This document shows positions 59,437-64,000 of a stretch of 64,000 nucleotides of DNA, piece after piece. This DNA is from Paramecium sonneborni (lineage: Eukaryota; Ciliophora; Oligohymenophorea; Peniculida; Parameciidae): contig CAJJDN010000164.1 of assembly GCA_905182985.1 (NCBI GenBank), positions 86,981 to 150,980 of the forward strand, given 5' to 3'. Position numbers and translations under genes: made by a program. The notes beneath the pieces are model-generated. The model had not been told where the DNA came from, did not search any database, and saw only the letters and a program-made list of their open reading frames with translations. The stretch's first letter is position 1. Each line of letters opens with the position of its first letter.

Positions 59437-60221
59437 CCATTAAAGAAAATCGATAGGCTCTTTATTTAATCTGACTCTACTTATGAATCCTCCAGAGCAT
59501 TCATATATTGCACCATTTTCTTAACAATCATCACTACATAAATAAGCCACAAGTGGAGCCACATTATTAGGATTGATACCTTCAAGCATATCTTAAGGTA
59601 AAATAGTTTCAGTCATTCTAGAGGCAGCAACAGGTGATAATATGTTAGTTCTAATATTAAATTCTTCCCCTTCTTTAGCAAGACTAAAAGAAAATCCAAT
59701 AATGGCAGATTTTGCAGTGGCATAATTAGCCTATCCAACTTAACCATATAAACCAGAGCCACTAATTGTATTTATTATTTTTCCATATCTCTATTTAATC
59801 ATGTATGGCCATGCTGCCTTACAACATTTATATGTCCCATTTAAATGAACATCCACAACATCCTCATAATCCTCTTTAGTCATCTTAGCAAAAACATTGT
59901 CTTTAATTATCCCAGCATTATTAATCAAAATATCGATCCTATCAAAATTATCAATCGCTTATTTAATTATCAGATCCCCATCTAAAATATCATCATAATT
60001 AGCTATGGCTATTCCTCCATTTAAATTAATATTTCTTACAATCTAACTATTTACAACATATTTACTTCATTCACCAATATATAATTATCACTATCCTTTT
60101 TGCATCTATTATTAACAACAACTTTAGCTCCTTTATCAGCAAAGTAATTACAATACTCTTTACCAATACCTCTTGCAGCTCCAGTCACAATAACTACTTT
60201 ACCCTTAAAATCTAATGCCAT
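59425..60221 (-). CDS. Short-chain dehydrogenase, HSD17B4/MFE-2-like
   Basis: 257 residues after one 23-nt intron. Rossmann cofactor loop [12 protein letters not shown] (TGxxxGxG), structural NNAGIIKD, catalytic Ser in ISGSGLYG, catalytic YATAK (YxxxK). It follows the peroxisomal (3R)-hydroxyacyl-CoA dehydrogenase domain of multifunctional enzyme 2 closely ([60 protein letters not shown]). Only the dehydrogenase domain is present: no hydratase 2 or SCP2 domain and no C-terminal SKL-like PTS1 (ends QWSKL). Expected role: fatty-acid beta-oxidation or related ketoreduction. This copy lies within an apparent contig overlap. Confidence 0.88.
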
Positions 60222-60321
60222 ATTAAATTTTTTATCAAAACATTTCTGAATTTCCTTACATAAAAATAGTATATATTATATAGAGATCTAGAAATAGTAT
60301 TTATAATAATATAATTAATCA

Positions 60322-60582
60322 TCATTCTTCAACAACTTTTGCTAACACAACTGTAGAGAAGAAAACTTCATTACGATCTATTTCAAAAAACTTATAGATG
60401 ATTTTAAAAACATCAGCTAAAAATATCTCCCGTTGATTTACCCGAATTAATTGGAAAGACATTATCAGAATTAAGAGCAGCATGAACTATTACCATTGTA
60501 ACACAAACATTCTTAGCTAATTATTTCATATAAAACAAGTTTGGACTTTTATGTTATCTAAATAATATGATATTGAACTTAC
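60322..60582 (-). CDS. Partial copy of the small gene at 61521-62027
   Basis: Only the 3' part (ending DVFKIIYKFFEIDRNEVFFS then TVVLAKVVEE) is present in this contig copy; the 5' part is cut by the n at 60583. The complete version follows at 61521. Confidence 0.5.
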
Positions 60583-60583
60583 N
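60583..60583. other. Single n: contig join
   Basis: One undetermined base between the two 1198-bp copies. Confidence 0.85.
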
Positions 60584-61781
60584 AATATTAAATATGAATG
60601 TATTCTAAATAATATTGTTATTGTCATAATTTTGACCATTAAAGAAAATCGATAGGCTCTTTATTTAATCTGACTCTACTTATGAATCCTCCAGAGCATT
60701 CATATATTGCACCATTTTCTTAACAATCATCACTACATAAATAAGCCACAAGTGGAGCCACATTATTAGGATTGATACCTTCAAGCATATCTTAAGGTAA
60801 AATAGTTTCAGTCATTCTAGAGGCAGCAACAGGTGATAATATGTTAGTTCTAATATTAAATTCTTCCCCTTCTTTAGCAAGACTAAAAGAAAATCCAATA
60901 ATGGCAGATTTTGCAGTGGCATAATTAGCCTATCCAACTTAACCATATAAACCAGAGCCACTAATTGTATTTATTATTTTTCCATATCTCTATTTAATCA
61001 TGTATGGCCATGCTGCCTTACAACATTTATATGTCCCATTTAAATGAACATCCACAACATCCTCATAATCCTCTTTAGTCATCTTAGCAAAAACATTGTC
61101 TTTAATTATCCCAGCATTATTAATCAAAATATCGATCCTATCAAAATTATCAATCGCTTATTTAATTATCAGATCCCCATCTAAAATATCATCATAATTA
61201 GCTATGGCTATTCCTCCATTTAAATTAATATTTCTTACAATCTAACTATTTACAACATATTTACTTCATTCACCAATATATAATTATCACTATCCTTTTT
61301 GCATCTATTATTAACAACAACTTTAGCTCCTTTATCAGCAAAGTAATTACAATACTCTTTACCAATACCTCTTGCAGCTCCAGTCACAATAACTACTTTA
61401 CCCTTAAAATCTAATGCCATATTAAATTTTTTATCAAAACATTTCTGAATTTCCTTACATAAAAATAGTATATATTATATAGAGATCTAGAAATAGTATT
61501 TATAATAATATAATTAATCATCATTCTTCAACAACTTTTGCTAACACAACTGTAGAGAAGAAAACTTCATTACGATCTATTTCAAAAAACTTATAGATGA
61601 TTTTAAAAACATCAGCTAAAAATATCTCCCGTTGATTTACCCGAATTAATTGGAAAGACATTATCAGAATTAAGAGCAGCATGAACTATTACCATTGTAA
61701 CACAAACATTCTTAGCTAATTATTTCATATAAAACAAGTTTGGACTTTTATGTTATCTAAATAATATGATATTGAACTTAC
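60584..61781. repeat. Second copy of 1198-bp assembly overlap
   Basis: Repeats 59385-60582 and then continues into unique sequence. Confidence 0.9.
60624..61420 (-). CDS. Short-chain dehydrogenase, second copy in contig overlap
   Basis: Same 257-residue HSD17B4-like dehydrogenase as at 59425-60221, shifted by 1199 bp with no difference seen. Probably the same gene. Confidence 0.8.
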
Positions 61782-62027
61782 AATCAATTGAATTCTATTT
61801 AGATTAAATTTTAAATACTTAAGTAAATTAGAATGAATCAAAAATTTCAAGTTTACCTTTACTCTTAGACTAATACTGCTTCTTAATCTCCAAATTGATT
61901 ATTATTTTCTTTTATAGGAAAATTAAATATAACACCATAAAATTGGCTTTGGAATCATCTCAAAAGCCAATAAATAATTAAATTATGCTTATTTATTCAT
62001 AACTTAAGGATTAAATTCAAGAGACAT
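61521..62027 (-). CDS. Small hypothetical protein, exon structure uncertain
   Basis: A minus-strand gene of about 150 residues whose exons I could not join uniquely. A candidate start is MSLEFNPQVMNKQAQFNYLL at 62027; later exons read KGKLEIFDSFQFTQVFKIQS, then LAKNVCVTMVIVHAALNSDN and, after a 25-nt intron, ADVFKIIYKFFEIDRNEVFF to the end TVVLAKVVEE. The short beta/alpha pattern of the C-terminus suggests a compact fold, but no family is named. Confidence 0.4.
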
Positions 62028-62134
62028 CCTATTATCAACTTATTATTGAATTATATTGAATTTGTTATTTATTATAATTTTAAGAGTCATTCATAAATGT
62101 AAGATAAATATTTGAAATATGTATTCATGTTTGA

Positions 62135-63798
62135 TCAATTTAGTTTTTTGAAAGAATCTAATTTAGTTTGACTCTTAATCTAATCTATTCTTCCCAAGAC
62201 TCCAAGTGTAACGTAGTCTTATTTATTAGACATCCAACCAGCTGTCATAATAGTCATTTTATTTATATGTTTTAGAACATTCTTAGCCTTTAAGTTATTG
62301 CCTTTAGTAGATTAAGAATCATATGCAACTTCATCCATTAGTTGTTCTGGTATATGATTTAATGTAGATTAAATAGAAACCTAAGGAATTTCAGTTGGAC
62401 TAGTTTATATGCTACAAATTTGAGATTGTAATTCATCAATTATCATATTCTATTTTGATAATTTATCTTAATAATCTTAATTGATTATATCAATTTCTTT
62501 AGTTTTATTTTCTTCTATTTCAATTAATTATTATTTGTATTATCCTATCTAAATGATTAACTAATCTTGCTCTTCTTTCAATAATCTATTCTATTCAGAT
62601 GTTTCATTTAGAACTCTCTTCAATTCTAAGATCTCAACACTTTATTTCAACATAAGTTATGTTAATTAATCTTAAATATTAACATCATTTTCTATTTGTT
62701 TATTTAATTCATTAACTTTCCAACCTTCACTATCCTTAGATGAATTTTAATCTTCTTAATCATTCTCTTATTCTATTTCACTCTCCTTATTAAAGAATTT
62801 ATAAAAATCACTTAATTGCTATTACATATCAGTAATAATACGTGTCTTTGTCTCTAACATCTCATCTCTTAATTGTAATTCTGCATTTTCATAATTATAA
62901 TTTTATACCTTGTTCTAAGTAAGTTATTTAATCATCACCATTCAGTTCATTTTTTTATTACTTTTGATTTCCTGACGTAAGACATCTACTTCTTGTTCTA
63001 AGATTCTTTGAATCGTCAAGTATTATATTCATTTGGTTCAGAGATTCATCATATTAGCATCCAAAATCATTTTAAGGTAGTTTATTATTACATTAACAAA
63101 TTTATTTATTTTATTAATTAAGTTTGATTTCAGTATTAAATTAACAGAAAAAGTCTTCTTTTAATATTTATTCTTTCTTTATCTAAAGACTTAATTGAAT
63201 CTATTAACAAATTGAATTCTCTTGATTATTTTTACCACTCAATAATTTAATTTCATCAATCACAGAGTTGTTAGACTCATTATTATCTTAAACTAATTAA
63301 TTTTAGCCTTAAATATTCACAAATTGTTTTTAATCTTCTGTTTAGCATTCCTGATTTACACCTGTACATTGCAGTTTTGACTACTATAATTATTACATGT
63401 ATTGTTAAAGTCCCACTCCAATTAAATGTTGCTCTTTGTCATCATTTTCTGTGTATTCTCTTGGTAAACTCATCTTACTTGAATAAGCTGTTTGACTATC
63501 ATTTAATTTTTGTTGTGCTTTTATTATATTTGCATTTTAAAAAGATTACACCATCGAACTATTATTTTCCTCTTATAATTATTTTCTTTCTAAAATATTA
63601 TTCTATATTACATGAGTACTTTTCCAAATACCGTTCCAATTTGGTTTTACTTGTTCTTTTATCTAGATTAGGTTTAATTTCAGAGAGAGGTTTCTCTTGA
63701 ATTTAATGATGTTTGTAACTCTCTTAAGAATGATTACTTTTCAAAAAAACATCTTAAAGAGTTCCTAAAACATCATATTTTGAGACATGATATTGCAT
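62135..63798 (-). CDS. Coiled-coil protein
   Basis: 537 residues after introns of 22 and 28 nt. Starts MQYHVSKYDVLGTLQDVFLK and has a Gln/Asn-rich N-terminal half. A long heptad-type coiled coil covers residues about 270-450 (LEQELQLRDEMLETKTRIIT, QLMLKQSVEILELKRVLNET, NRLLKEEQDQLIIQIGQYKQ). The Cys-containing motif ECQTEDQKQF in the first half resembles the short CQT motifs seen in some ciliary coiled-coil proteins. A frame shifted by one gives an even better heptad around 62960-63010 (RILEQEVDVLRQEIKSNKK), so one more intron may exist there. The plus-strand 107-residue frame 63377-63700 is a shadow. Confidence 0.65.
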
Positions 63799-64000
63799 TA
63801 TTGAAATCAGAAATTATATATAAAAAAATTAATAACAAAATAAATATTCTATAACTAGTATTATTTAATAAATTATCGAGAATAAATAAAATTAATTGAT
63901 TCATTATCAAAATTCAGTTGATTTCAGTATAACTTAATTAAAGATTTTTTAATGTAATTAATCTCACATAAAGAATACATATAGGTTAATCAAGACGATT

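Larger units (their letters stand above)
59385..60582. repeat. First copy of 1198-bp assembly overlap
   Basis: Same sequence as 60584-61781; ends at n 60583. Contains the dehydrogenase and the 3' half of the next small gene. Confidence 0.9.

Noticed and set aside
63377..63700. 107-residue plus-strand hydrophobic frame
   Set aside because: Antisense shadow of the coiled-coil gene, which has correct introns and an exact multiple of three.

Overview
The window looks like macronuclear DNA of a ciliate, most likely Paramecium. It is very AT-rich and densely packed with genes on both strands. Conserved proteins (DRG1, NAA15, NOL10, RFC5, ribosomal proteins uL1 and uS7, PDH E1-alpha) read through only if TAA and TAG code for glutamine and TGA is the sole stop. 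Nearly every gene also needs removal of tiny GT...AG introns of about 18-35 nt (usually GTA...TAG), far shorter than Tetrahymena introns. No tRNA, rRNA, CRISPR, telomere repeat or intact transposon was seen. Most long open frames under the standard code are shadows or fragments of these genes. In most spliced models, the modelled introns leave an exact multiple of three.

Layout. 1-9.5 kb: a FAM161-like ciliary protein back-to-back with DRG1 (13 bp between start codons), a degenerate DEAD-box protein, PDH E1-alpha, an unknown gene and a CDC25-like phosphatase. 10.5-20 kb: NAA15, a small helix-turn-helix gene, uL1 (RPL10A), two convergently overlapping unknown genes, a RING-finger gene broken by one in-frame TGA, and a membrane-anchored E2-type acyltransferase. 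21-30 kb: lipase maturation factor, a divergent RFC1/ATAD5-like protein, a helical-repeat protein and an M1 aminopeptidase that lacks its zinc-binding block. 30-39 kb: two protein kinases, an Sp17-like RIIa/IQ protein, a C2H2 protein, a MORN/pseudokinase protein and an EF-hand-like gene. 39-46 kb: FCP/SCP phosphatase, NOL10, RFC5, uS7 and an MFS transporter. 46-64 kb: two neighbours sharing a CTFxPx motif, a secretory protein split by a stop, LRRC23, a SLFQQQ-repeat (nucleoporin-like) protein, a Gln-rich tail-anchored protein, an HSD17B4-like dehydrogenase and a coiled-coil protein.

Three single n bases (32093, 57156, 60583) are each followed by an apparently exact copy of the preceding 1178, 1221 and 1198 bp. 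These look like unmerged contig overlaps rather than real duplications: taking 1222 bp out of the Gln-rich gene restores its frame. Genes inside them (kinase 2, the dehydrogenase, a small gene) should be counted once.

Functionally the window is a mix of housekeeping genes (ribosome, rRNA processing, N-terminal acetylation, clamp loading, mitochondrial pyruvate oxidation) and cilium genes (FAM161, LRRC23, Sp17-like, MORN). There are no operons. Several genes look like conserved enzyme folds that have lost catalytic residues.
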